DNA of 64,000 nt from Clostridiaceae bacterium (lineage in GTDB: Bacteria > Bacillota > Clostridia > Oscillospirales > Acutalibacteraceae): the NCBI GenBank assembly GCA_016287385.1, contig JAEEWM010000027.1, positions 62,001-126,000 of the forward strand. The letters are read 5' to 3'. Each line of letters opens with the position of its first letter. Position 1 is the stretch's first letter. Below are positions 55,774 through 63,518 of the stretch, piece after piece. A program made the position numbers and the translations under genes. Below the pieces are notes generated by a model. The model was not told the DNA's origin and searched no databases. It worked only from the letters and a program-made list of their open reading frames with translations.

Positions 55774-56406
55774 TTAGGCTTTAACGCTGTCGAAAAGAAC
55801 CACTACCGAGCCCTTGGCACCGGGAACGGCGCCCTTTACGGCTATGATGTTCTTTTCCGCGTCAACCTTGACTACGCTGAGGTTCTGCACTGTTACGCGC
55901 TCGTTGCCGAGGTGACCCGCCATCTTCTTGCCCTTGAAAACTCTCGAGGGGCTTGAGCAGGCGCCCAGCGAGCCGCCGTGACGGTGAACGGGGCCGGTAC
56001 CGTGAGTCTCTTTAAGGCGGCCGAAGTTCCAGCGCTTGATAGTGCCGGCGTAGCCCTTACCTTTTGAGGTGCCTCTTACGTCTACCGCTTCACCCTCGGC
56101 GAAAATATCCGCCTTGATGATGTCGCCTACGTTCAGCGCGCCGCAGTCTTCAAGACGAAGCTCGCGCAAAACCTTCTTGGGCGCAACGTCGCCCTTTTCA
56201 AAATGTCCCTTCAAAGGCTTTTTCACCTTTGACGCCTTCATATCGCCGAAGCCGACCTGAAGAGCCTCGTAGCCGTCGTTCTCGGCGGTCTTCTTCTGCG
56301 CTACTACGCAGGGACCCGCCTCTATAACGGTTACGGGAACAACGTTTCCGTTCGCGTCAAAAAGCTGGGTCATACCGAGCTTTTTGCCGACAATTCCTTT
56401 TTTCAT
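55774..56406 (-). CDS. rplC: 50S ribosomal protein L3
   Basis: L3 helps form the peptidyl-transferase centre. The start at MKKGIVGKKLGMTQLFDANG (56406), just after GGAGG, gives 210 aa; the track begins at an upstream TTG within the ribosome site. The long central loop carries GPVHRHGGSLGACSSPSRVF. An 87-bp gap with a hairpin separates it from rpsJ. Confidence 0.97.
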   Translation of the reverse strand: MKKGIVGKKLGMTQLFDANGNVVPVTVIEAGPCVVAQKKTAENDGYEALQVGFGDMKASKVKKPLKGHFEKGDVAPKKVLRELRLEDCGALNVGDIIKADIFAEGEAVDVRGTSKGKGYAGTIKRWNFGRLKETHGTGPVHRHGGSLGACSSPSRVFKGKKMAGHLGNERVTVQNLSVVKVDAEKNIIAVKGAVPGAKGSVVVLFDSVKA

Positions 56407-56431
56407 TTTGTTTTCCTCCAATTCGGTTATT

Positions 56432-56448
56432 GGTCAGCGTGCGCTGAC
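56432..56448 (-). other. Perfect hairpin in the rpsJ-rplC gap
   Basis: GTCAGC-GTGC-GCTGAC forms a short perfect stem without a T-run, so it is more likely an RNA processing or regulatory structure than a terminator. Confidence 0.4.
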
Positions 56449-56494
56449 TTGACCTGACGGTGCGGATGCGAGACTTTATATATAGGTGTATATA

Positions 56495-56806
56495 TTAAAG
56501 CTTGATCTCGATTTCAACACCGGCGGGGAGCTCTAATGACGTGAGCGCTTCAACAGTTTTGTTTGAAGGACGTATTACGTCAATAAGCCTCTTGTGTGTC
56601 CTGCTTTCGAACTGCTCGCGGCTGTCCTTATACTTATGAACTGCGCGAAGAATGGTTACGATTTCCTTCTCGGTGGGAAGCGGCACGGGGCCGGATACCC
56701 TTGCACCTGTACGTTTAGCGGTTTCCACTATCTTTTCAGCGGACTGGTCGACAAGCGCGTGGTCGTAACCCTTGATTCGAATTCGGATTTTTTCTTTCAC
56801 TGCCAT
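56495..56806 (-). CDS. rpsJ: 30S ribosomal protein S10
   Basis: S10 is a 30S head protein and a transcription antitermination partner of NusB. The start at [20 protein letters not shown] (56806), after AAGGAGG, gives the normal 103 aa. [15 protein letters not shown] is the conserved core. The track's N-terminal extension of 52 residues is leader RNA, not protein. First gene of the cluster. Confidence 0.97.
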   Translation of the reverse strand: MAVKEKIRIRIKGYDHALVDQSAEKIVETAKRTGARVSGPVPLPTEKEIVTILRAVHKYKDSREQFESRTHKRLIDVIRPSNKTVEALTSLELPAGVEIEIKL

Positions 56807-57087
56807 GTGAAAATTCGCCTCCTTAATTAGTTGGCGGGCAAAACTTACACCGTGCCGTGCGTTTCCTTTCGGCACAATATAAATACCGGCAATTGCTGGG
56901 GTCGCAGCAAATCCGGAGCAGCGGATCGCTCCGCCGCGGCGCACTCGATTCGCAAGTATCAAGACGCCTCCAATTACTTTCGCCCGGTTTCAAATCGGAC
57001 ATACTCCGCGGAAATTTCCCGACTCGTACGGTCGGCCACCTCCCGCATCAACGCATGTTTACGCGATTTTTTATCGCGTGCCTATGT
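56807..57087 (-). other. Structured leader of the S10 operon
   Basis: About 280 nt separate the promoter from rpsJ. Right after the expected start lies ACGCGAT-AAAAA-ATCGCGT, then several GC-rich inverted segments (such as GCGGAGCGATCCGC). No known leader class is recognised. It could carry autoregulation by a ribosomal protein. Confidence 0.45.
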
Positions 57088-57116
57088 ATCTTATCATATC
57101 AACGGCGTAATTGCAA
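57088..57116 (-). promoter_or_regulatory. Promoter of the S10-spc-alpha cluster
   Basis: On the minus strand TTGCAA and TAAGAT are spaced by 17 bp, about 282 bp before rpsJ. No other strong promoter was seen in the cluster. Confidence 0.65.
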
Positions 57117-57302
57117 GAAAAAGTTGTTAAAAAATTCTTATAATTTTTACGAAATTTCAAAAAGTTTTTTGTTATATTTTCACAAACTTCAAAACGGCGG
57201 TCAGAGGCGCCGATTTGCCTTTTTAAGGGCTTTCGGAAGATATTGGTGCTCTTTTCCTGAAAAGCGGCATATATTGTGTAAACCGCGGCGCAACAAAAGG
57301 CA

Positions 57303-57333
57303 AAGAACAGGCGGGGCTTTACTCAGCCCCGCC
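57303..57333 (-). terminator. Terminator of the hppA-DUF3737 transcript
   Basis: On the minus strand GGCGGGGCT pairs with AGCCCCGCC around a five-base loop, followed by TGTTCTTTG. It begins just past the DUF3737 stop. Confidence 0.7.
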
Positions 57334-57338
57334 CCGGT

Positions 57339-58178
57339 TTATCTCGTTTCAATTTTGCAATTACAGTCATAAATACTGTCTTCAAGAATTATCTCACCGA
57401 TACTGTCCGCCGTGATATGTCCCGAAAGCGGATTTTTAACCGATATGACGTGTCCCGTTATATCCGCCTCGACCTGTGAATACTCGAAAGCGAAATCCGC
57501 GCCTTCAAGCTCGCAGTTTATAAGGCGCAGTCCCTTGCAGTAGCAAAGCGGCTGTGTTCCCGATATCCTGCAGTTTATCAGCGTAAGATTTTCACTGTAC
57601 CACGAAAAATACTCGCCCTTTATCACCGAGTTTCTGACTGTAACGTTTTTCGCGTGCCAGAAGGCGTCCTTGGTATCGAAATCGCAGGAGTCAAACTCGC
57701 TGTCCTCGATATACTGGAAGGAATACTTGCCGGTAAGGCACAGCTTGTCCGCCTTGATGCCGCGGGCGAGCAAAAACGGATACTCGCCGGTAAGCTTGCA
57801 GGAGCCGACCGCGATATCGCTGCTTTTCCAGCCGAATTCGGGCGAAATGATATCACAGTCAAAAAGGCGGACGTGTTCGCATTCCCTCAGCGCTTTTATA
57901 CCGTGAAGCCGGCTTGCCGTAACGGTCACGTCACTGCCGTACCATATAGCCGCCCGGCAGTTTTCGCTCATTTCTGAGCCGGTAATGTGCGCGCCCTTTA
58001 TGTGCCAGAACGGATAGCGCAAATCAAATGTGCAGTTTTCCGCAGTTATGTTTCTGCATTCCTTGAGGGCGGACTCGCCGTCCTCCTCGCCGGAAAACGA
58101 ACAACCGGACAGCACCGCGCCATCTTCGGCGTAAAGCGCGCGCTCATAAGGAAAATTTTTGTTTTTATACGTATTCAT
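57339..58178 (-). CDS. DUF3737 family beta-helix protein
   Basis: The 279-aa protein has the DUF3737 pattern of short strands ending in aromatic and acidic residues: NFPYERALYAEDGAVLSGCS, then FSGEEDGESALKECRNITAE and SEFDSCDFDTKDAFWHAKNV. The repeated 20-24 residue rungs suggest a right-handed beta-helix. No signal peptide is present, so it is probably cytoplasmic. Function of the family is unknown. It starts two bp after the hppA stop with no visible ribosome site, so translation likely depends on hppA. Confidence 0.85.
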   Translation of the reverse strand: MNTYKNKNFPYERALYAEDGAVLSGCSFSGEEDGESALKECRNITAENCTFDLRYPFWHIKGAHITGSEMSENCRAAIWYGSDVTVTASRLHGIKALRECEHVRLFDCDIISPEFGWKSSDIAVGSCKLTGEYPFLLARGIKADKLCLTGKYSFQYIEDSEFDSCDFDTKDAFWHAKNVTVRNSVIKGEYFSWYSENLTLINCRISGTQPLCYCKGLRLINCELEGADFAFEYSQVEADITGHVISVKNPLSGHITADSIGEIILEDSIYDCNCKIETR

Positions 58179-58180
58179 TG

Positions 58181-60196
58181 TTAAAACAGTTTCATAATCA
58201 GTCCGCCGTATTTAAGGATAAGAGGTGCGAAAACAACGGCAACAATAGTCATAAGTTTTATAAGTATGTTTATCGACGGGCCGGACGTATCCTTGAACGG
58301 GTCGCCGACCGTATCGCCTACTACCGCGGCGTGGTGCGCATCGGAGCCCTTGCCGCCGAAAGCGCCGCTTTCAATATATTTCTTTGCGTTATCCCACGCG
58401 CCGCCCGCGTTGGACATCATAATGGCAAGCAGTACGCCCGAAAGGAGCGCGCCCACAAGCGTTCCGCCGAGCGCCTCTTCACCCATAATGAAACCGACCG
58501 CCAGCGGAGCTATTACCGCGAGTATCGCGGGCGCTATCATCTGGCGCAGAGCCGCCGAGGTGGATATGGAAACACAGCGCGCGTAATCAGGCTTCTCGGT
58601 GCCTTCCATAATGCCTTTTTTCTCGCGGAACTGCCTGCGCACTTCGGCTATCATTTTGTTGGCAGCCCTGCCGACCGATTCCATAGTAAACGCCGAGAAC
58701 ATAAAGGGAAGCATGGCGCCGATAAACGCACCCGCTATCACCCACGGGTCAAGGAAGTTTATGGCGGTAAGACCCACAACGTGAGCGTAAGCGACAAACA
58801 GCGCCAGCGCCGTAAGCGCGGCGGAGCCGATCGCGAAGCCCTTGCCTATCGCGGCGGTTGTGTTCCCCACGGAATCAAGCTTATCGGTTATCTCCCTTAC
58901 CGATTCGGGCAGACCCGCCATTTCGGCGATACCGCCCGCGTTATCGGAAACCGGTCCGTAAGCGTCGACCGCTATGGTCATACCCGCCGTTGAGAGCATG
59001 CCGACCGCCGATATCGCTATACCGTAAACGCCGCCGAGAAGGAACGCCGTGACAATGCCTATTGATATGAGAATTATCGGAAATACCGTTGACATCATGC
59101 CGACCGAAAGTCCGCTGATAATTGTGGTCGCGTCACCCGTTTCGGATTCATGCGCTATCGTGCGAACGCTCGAAAAACGGTCCGACGTATAAAACTCGGT
59201 AAGCTTACCGATCGCGGTTCCGACAACCAGTCCCACAATAACCGCGCCCGCCAACTTGAAATTGCCGAAGAAATACTTTGAAAGCACGACCGAAACGCCG
59301 GCGGAAATAATCGCCGAAACATAGGTGCCGATATTGAGCGCCGCCGCGGGGTTGGACTTCTTGCCGCCGCGAACGCAGAGAATGCCTATTATAGACGCGA
59401 GAATGCCTACCGCCGAAATGATGAGCGGAAAAAGCGCGCCCCACGTCTTCCTGTATATAAAACCGGAAGCAAAAGCAAGGGTTACCGCCGAGATTATTGA
59501 GCCGACATAGGACTCAAAAAGATCGGAGCCCATACCCGCAATATCGCCGACGTTATCGCCGACGTTATCGGCAATGACCGCGGGGTTGCGCGGGTCGTCC
59601 TCGGGTATGCCCGCCTCGACTTTGCCTACGAGATCGGCACCGACATCAGCCGCCTTGGTATAGATACCGCCGCCGACTCTGCCGAAAAGAGCCATCGAGG
59701 AGGCGCCCAGTCCGAAACCGGTAAGGCACTCCGCCGCCTTTTCGCCGCCGAGAACATAAAACGCCGTGCCGACGCCCAGTATACCGAGTCCCACTACGCA
59801 AAGCCCCATGACCGCGCCCGATTTGAACGCGACGCCGAGCGCCCTGTTCATACCGCCGTTTTGCGCGGCGGCGGCGGTGCGCACGTTACTCTTGGTGGCG
59901 ACCTGCATACCGAAATATCCCGCGAGCACCGAAAATAACGCGCCGAAAACATACAGCACCGCCGTTATGGGACTTATCGAAACACCGATAACAACAGCAA
60001 GCAAAACTATTACTATCGCCATTGTTATGTACTCACGTTTGAGAAACGCCATGGCGCCCGAATGGATGTAGCCGGATATTTCGCGCATACGGTCGTTGCC
60101 GGTATCCTGCCGCATAATCCAGACGGTGATGGCCGCTGCCGCCGCGAGCGCCAGCACACCCGCGACCGGCGGTAAAATGCTTAAAATCTTTTCCAA
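58181..60196 (-). CDS. hppA: Membrane pyrophosphatase, K+-dependent ion pump
   Basis: This enzyme uses pyrophosphate hydrolysis to pump Na+ or H+ across the membrane. I place the start at a TTG (60196) seven bases after GAGGTGAT, giving 671 aa; the track start at 60235 has no ribosome site. About 16 helices are visible. Substrate motifs are [20 protein letters not shown] near 190, [20 protein letters not shown] near 215 and the C-terminal [20 protein letters not shown]. The sequence [10 protein letters not shown] has Ala where K+-independent enzymes have Lys, so it should need K+; those are commonly Na+ pumps. Confidence 0.94.
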   Translation of the reverse strand: MEKILSILPPVAGVLALAAAAAITVWIMRQDTGNDRMREISGYIHSGAMAFLKREYITMAIVIVLLAVVIGVSISPITAVLYVFGALFSVLAGYFGMQVATKSNVRTAAAAQNGGMNRALGVAFKSGAVMGLCVVGLGILGVGTAFYVLGGEKAAECLTGFGLGASSMALFGRVGGGIYTKAADVGADLVGKVEAGIPEDDPRNPAVIADNVGDNVGDIAGMGSDLFESYVGSIISAVTLAFASGFIYRKTWGALFPLIISAVGILASIIGILCVRGGKKSNPAAALNIGTYVSAIISAGVSVVLSKYFFGNFKLAGAVIVGLVVGTAIGKLTEFYTSDRFSSVRTIAHESETGDATTIISGLSVGMMSTVFPIILISIGIVTAFLLGGVYGIAISAVGMLSTAGMTIAVDAYGPVSDNAGGIAEMAGLPESVREITDKLDSVGNTTAAIGKGFAIGSAALTALALFVAYAHVVGLTAINFLDPWVIAGAFIGAMLPFMFSAFTMESVGRAANKMIAEVRRQFREKKGIMEGTEKPDYARCVSISTSAALRQMIAPAILAVIAPLAVGFIMGEEALGGTLVGALLSGVLLAIMMSNAGGAWDNAKKYIESGAFGGKGSDAHHAAVVGDTVGDPFKDTSGPSINILIKLMTIVAVVFAPLILKYGGLIMKLF

Positions 60197-60239
60197 ATTT
60201 ATCACCTCATACTGACTTCGGGCGTCATGGCCCAAACGC

Positions 60240-60268
60240 AGTATAGCACTTTGTTAAAACTTTGTCAA
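60240..60268 (-). promoter_or_regulatory. Sigma-A promoter of hppA
   Basis: On the minus strand TTGACA and TATACT are spaced by 17 bp, about 44 bp before the TTG start. One mismatch to consensus. Confidence 0.85.
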
Positions 60269-60423
60269 TCTTTTTTTACGTCTTCTTCCCCATTTTATGT
60301 TTTAATACGTCACCCTCACGGGTTTCATGCCGCGCCTGAACGGTAAACGGAAAATGACCGAAAGACGGATAATAATCGCGAAACAAACAGTAACCGGGGG
60401 ACAGATACTGTATGGGAAACAAA

Positions 60424-60455
60424 ATTGCCCTGCGGTAAACCCGTAGGGCAATTCA
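60424..60455. terminator. Terminator after the 34-residue peptide gene
   Basis: AATTGCCCTGCGG pairs with CCCGTAGGGCAATT around TAAA (one mismatch). T-runs lie on both sides (CATTTTT on plus; TTTTGTTT on minus). It follows the peptide gene by 15 bp. Confidence 0.8.
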
Positions 60456-60469
60456 TTTTTAAGATATTC

Positions 60470-60574
60470 TTATGCGAACGGATCTTCCTCTTCGCCGGTA
60501 TAATCGCCTTCGGAGGCCATTATAATATCTTCAACATCAATCTCATAGATCTCAAGATCAGCTTTCTTAAACAT
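60470..60574 (-). CDS. 34-residue acidic peptide, candidate precursor peptide
   Basis: This gene is too short for the ORF track. The translation opens MFKKADLEIYEIDVEDIIMA, continues SEGDYTGEEEDPFA and stops. GAAGGAGG lies at good spacing, and a terminator follows at once. The pattern of a Lys start, alternating acidic/hydrophobic stretch, D-I-I-x-x-S motif and short acidic tail resembles small peptides I recall from many Clostridia, whose role is not settled. It is 18 bp downstream of the cohesin-like gene on the same transcript, and opposite a PqqD-like/peptidase pair. A function as a modified or cleaved peptide is inference. It has no signal peptide. Confidence 0.75.
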   Translation of the reverse strand: MFKKADLEIYEIDVEDIIMASEGDYTGEEEDPFA

Positions 60575-60592
60575 TATATTATCCTCCTTCGA

Positions 60593-62116
60593 TTAAAATG
60601 CCTGGCCAAGATAGTAAGCCCAGTTAATGAGAGCCTGGAATACGTTGGCATCAGCTTTGCCCTGACGAGCCTTGGCATATTTGCCGTAGCTGTAAGCAAT
60701 AGTCTTCGCACTCTCGGTGCCGCTTGCCTTCGCGCCGATTACGATATCACCGTTAAGATACTTGGTCGGGATATCGGAAAGGATGTAAGTGTCACTGCCG
60801 GTGCCGGTAAGCGCACTAGTCGCAACTTCCTTGAAGTATACTAGCTTATCGCTCGCGGTAACCTTGATGGTTACTGTATCCTTGTTGGAAAGTGTAGCAG
60901 CGTTGAATCTGATGTTCATCTTCGGCTTGAAGCCTGTGGTTACGGAGATACCCGCAATGTTCCAGTCGCCGTCGGTGCCGGTTGCAACCGCGCTCTTGCT
61001 GGCGGGAAGCGCCGCATCGGCAAGTGACAACGGTGCGCCTGTGTAATCAGCGGTATCATAGCCGAGCGCATCGGTTGTATAATAACCGTAGTTAATGAGA
61101 GCCTTGGCATAGTTCTGCTCAGCGGCAGAGCCTTCGGTCATAAGTGTTTGGGCATACGCCAGAATGCTGTATTCCCAATCGGCACTCACGGTAACTGTCG
61201 AGCCCTTAACGGTTACGAAGTTACCCTTGTAGTTACGGCTGATTCTGCCGATACCGGCGTCACCGGTGCAGGGGAATACATAATAATCTGTACCGCTCAG
61301 GTTAACTGTACCCGCGGATACCGAGGTAGCTTTGATCGGCTCCGTAGCGTCGCCCTTGTACTGATAGATGAAGTAAACATCATCATAAGCGCCGGCGTCG
61401 ATTACGCTCTTCTCAACAAGTGCGTTAAGAACGGTATCGCCGGTAGCGGTGAAGGAAACGTTAGCCTTCTTGGTAGCCGCGAGAGTATTCTCGGTAAGAC
61501 CTGTGGTCTCCGCAACTTCCGCATGAGTCGCGCCGCAGATGGAGCACGTTGTGGTGGTTATATTGTTGGCAGTGGAGGCAGAACCGTAATTGTGAACGTG
61601 AATTGTGCCGTTCGCATTAGCGGTTGTATAAGTCTCTTCAGCGGTATTGGTTATATCAATGCCGGTGACGTTAACGGTCCAGCTTGTGCCGGCAGCCGCC
61701 TGCTCAACAGACTGAGCGCTGTTAACCGTGAACTTAAGAACGAGAGTAAGCGAAGTGTACGACTTGATATCGTTAGTCGCGCTCTCGGTGAATCCTGCGA
61801 AAAGAACCTTGCTGTTGGAAACGTTGAGGTAAACCTCCGGAGCGTCGCCGCCTGTACTCTGAGCAACAGAGCAGTCAACGAACGTAAGACCGGTAGCGGC
61901 AACAGTGAAGCTGCCCGCGGTGAACGCGGTACCGCTTGCAAAGGTAACCTCTGCGGTGACGTATGAATCTTTAGCGCCCACATCATACGCGGAACCTGTA
62001 ACGGTACAGGTGGCGGTACGGTTTTCAGCGCTGACGGCGCCGGTAAACACGGCAACCATGCACATTGCCGCGATAACGGCAACCGCAATTGCTTTTGAAA
62101 ATACTTTCTTTGTCAT
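60593..62116 (-). CDS. Secreted cohesin-like surface protein
   Basis: The 507-aa protein has a clear signal peptide (AIAVAVIAAMCMVAVFTGAV, cut near AENRT). Residues 31-165 resemble a cohesin or related carbohydrate-binding fold (SGTAFTAGSFTVAATGLTFV and NSKVLFAGFTESATNDIKSY). A short Cys segment follows (HVHNYGS...TTCSICGATH), like the repeats in the dockerin protein at 24483. Residues 195-340 form a second beta-rich domain. The C-terminal 170 residues include EQNYAKALINYGYYTTDALG and end NVFQALINWAYYLGQAF, a module I have seen in Ruminococcus-type surface proteins. No transmembrane anchor is visible. Cotranscribed with the 34-residue peptide gene. AGGAG precedes the start. Confidence 0.75.
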   Translation of the reverse strand: MTKKVFSKAIAVAVIAAMCMVAVFTGAVSAENRTATCTVTGSAYDVGAKDSYVTAEVTFASGTAFTAGSFTVAATGLTFVDCSVAQSTGGDAPEVYLNVSNSKVLFAGFTESATNDIKSYTSLTLVLKFTVNSAQSVEQAAAGTSWTVNVTGIDITNTAEETYTTANANGTIHVHNYGSASTANNITTTTCSICGATHAEVAETTGLTENTLAATKKANVSFTATGDTVLNALVEKSVIDAGAYDDVYFIYQYKGDATEPIKATSVSAGTVNLSGTDYYVFPCTGDAGIGRISRNYKGNFVTVKGSTVTVSADWEYSILAYAQTLMTEGSAAEQNYAKALINYGYYTTDALGYDTADYTGAPLSLADAALPASKSAVATGTDGDWNIAGISVTTGFKPKMNIRFNAATLSNKDTVTIKVTASDKLVYFKEVATSALTGTGSDTYILSDIPTKYLNGDIVIGAKASGTESAKTIAYSYGKYAKARQGKADANVFQALINWAYYLGQAF

Positions 62117-62187
62117 TAAAACCTACTCCTAACTGGCACTTGCCAAATATGTATGATTTTATACCGAACAGACTTCGGCTCAATGTG

Positions 62188-62216
62188 ATTATAACATCGC
62201 ACAATAATAAATGCAA
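62188..62216 (-). promoter_or_regulatory. Promoter of the cohesin-like gene
   Basis: On the minus strand TTGCAT and TATAAT are spaced by 17 bp; the -10 is also preceded by TG-T (extended). It lies 72 bp before the start codon. Confidence 0.8.
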
Positions 62217-62309
62217 GTATTTTTTCAAAAAAAATGCACAAATTTTTCGGCGTTTTCTCGCACTTTTAACAATGTTGATTTTTTCCTTTACAAGCCGTAT
62301 TCAAACAAT

Positions 62310-62338
62310 TTGACATTTCTTTTGCTTTTGGGTATTAT
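62310..62338 (+). promoter_or_regulatory. Promoter of the PqqD-like gene
   Basis: TTGACA and TATTAT are spaced by 17 bp, 31 bp before the start codon. It is divergent from the cohesin-like gene promoter, 93 bp away. Confidence 0.85.
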
Positions 62339-62368
62339 ATATACAAGATGTTGTGTTTGAGGTGCAAA

Positions 62369-62632
62369 ATGAAATTAAAATGCAAATTTATCGTAAATAA
62401 TGTCGCGGGAGAAAATATTGCCGTTGCCGTGGGTAAAAACAGCGGTTTTAAGGGTTACATCCGCCTCAACGAGACCGGAAAAGACATTTTTGAACTTCTG
62501 GAAAAAGATACCACGCGTGAAAAAATCATAGAATCGCTCAAAAAGAAATATCCCGACGCCGCAGAGGCGGAGCTTGAAGAAAGCGTTGACGGCATAATCG
62601 GAAAGCTTGATTCCGCGGGGCTCCTTATATGA
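62369..62632 (+). CDS. PqqD-like peptide-binding (RRE-type) protein
   Basis: The start at MKLKCKFIVNNVAGENIAVA (62369) has GAGGTG four bases upstream; the track start at 62348 has no ribosome site. The 87-aa protein has the PqqD fold layout: N-terminal strands (IAVAVGKNSGFKGYIRLNET), then three helices (GKDIFELLEKDTTREKIIES, LKKKYPDAAEAELEESVDGI) and a closing LDSAGLLI. PqqD-type domains hold the leader of a ribosomally made peptide for its processing enzymes. No radical-SAM or cyclase partner is adjacent here. Its stop overlaps the next start (ATGA), so the peptidase is translated with it. Confidence 0.82.
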   Translation: MKLKCKFIVNNVAGENIAVAVGKNSGFKGYIRLNETGKDIFELLEKDTTREKIIESLKKKYPDAAEAELEESVDGIIGKLDSAGLLI

Positions 62633-63138
62633 GCGGCGGCGAGCAGAACATCGCCACCGTGCTCGGTGAAATAGAGCAAAACGGCAAGGCGATGTGCTAC
62701 ACAAAAGGTTTCAGCATGCTGCCCATGCTTAAAGAGGGCAGGGACATTTCGGTTCTTCTGCCTTTGACGCGCGAGCTGAAAGTCGGCGACGTGGTGCTTT
62801 TTATACGCCCCGAAAGGGACAACGAACTTGTCCTGCACAGAATAGTCAAAATACCCGCGGGTGAAAAAATGCTCATCCGCGGCGACAACACATATTTTGA
62901 CGAGCCGGTAAATCGCGCGAACGTCATCGCCGTGCTCGGCGGCTTTTTCAGGAAAGGCAGATATATCGACTGCGCCGCTTCAAGAGGTTACCGCGCATAT
63001 ACGTTTTGTCAGCTTCATTTATATTTTTTGCGTAAGTTTTTCCTGCATACGCTTCATGTGGCGGGGGCGAAAATAAAAAACAACGTCTTTCACCTGACAA
63101 ATTTCCACCTTGACGATATTTTACGAAGAAAGCGGTAG
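62629..63138 (+). CDS. S24/S26-like serine peptidase (signal-peptidase-like)
   Basis: The 169-aa product has the nucleophile motif GFSMLPML near residue 27 (Ser), then LKVGDVVLFIRP near 58 and ELVLHRIVKIPAGEKMLIRG-DN near 68-88. The His of LHRIV matches the Ser-His arrangement of SipW/ER-type signal peptidases, in place of the Lys of classical bacterial ones. Unlike those, it has no N-terminal transmembrane helix; the C-terminal third is basic and aromatic (FCQLHLYFLRKFFLHTLHVA) and may bind the membrane surface. Fused translationally to the PqqD-like gene, so it probably acts on the same peptide. It ends 2 bp from bofA, tail to tail. Confidence 0.8.
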   Translation: MSGGEQNIATVLGEIEQNGKAMCYTKGFSMLPMLKEGRDISVLLPLTRELKVGDVVLFIRPERDNELVLHRIVKIPAGEKMLIRGDNTYFDEPVNRANVIAVLGGFFRKGRYIDCAASRGYRAYTFCQLHLYFLRKFFLHTLHVAGAKIKNNVFHLTNFHLDDILRRKR

Positions 63139-63140
63139 TA

Positions 63141-63401
63141 TCATACTATCATTTGAAAAATCACCATCGCGGCGCACGCCGGTATTCCGAAAACGGCGAC
63201 TCCGGGAACCGTATATACGTTTACGGGTATACGCACGCCGGTGAACCGGTAAGTCAGATTTACCGCCGCCAGCGCAAGAATGCCGCAAAGCGCGTTTATC
63301 ACCGCCGACCGCACGGGCCGGCGGCTTTTTATATGCAAAAAAAGCAGCGCCGAAGCAAAAAGCGAAATCACCGTAATAACAGCCGCAACAAAAATCTTCA
63401 C
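63141..63401 (-). CDS. bofA: BofA-family pro-sigma-K processing inhibitor
   Basis: In Bacillus, BofA holds the SpoIVFB protease inactive until late sporulation. The 86-aa protein has two hydrophobic helices and the conserved C-terminal end NALCGILALAAVNLTYRFTG, then VRIPVNVYTVPGVAVFGIPA. The start is a GTG at 63401 with GGGTGG upstream. It suggests a spore-forming lineage, although BofA relatives also occur in non-sporulating Firmicutes. No other sporulation gene lies nearby. Confidence 0.88.
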   Translation of the reverse strand: MKIFVAAVITVISLFASALLFLHIKSRRPVRSAVINALCGILALAAVNLTYRFTGVRIPVNVYTVPGVAVFGIPACAAMVIFQMIV

Positions 63402-63461
63402 TTATAACCACCCAAAGAATACTATGAGCGGCATGCCCGGGATATTCATATTATCGGGCGG

Positions 63462-63494
63462 CATAAAAAATGCGCGGCGGAAGATTCCGCCGCA
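63462..63494 (-). terminator. Terminator of rplA
   Basis: On the minus strand GCGGCGGAA pairs with TTCCGCCGC, followed by GCATTTTTTATG. It lies 25 bp past the rplA stop. Confidence 0.8.
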
Positions 63495-63518
63495 CACATA
63501 TATATAATATATATTGCG

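Noticed and set aside
56807-56962. 52-residue N-terminal extension of S10 from a TTG preceded by TTGGAGG
   Set aside because: S10 proteins start at MAVKEKIRI-like sequences, a better ribosome site lies before 56806, and the extension is GC-rich leader RNA.
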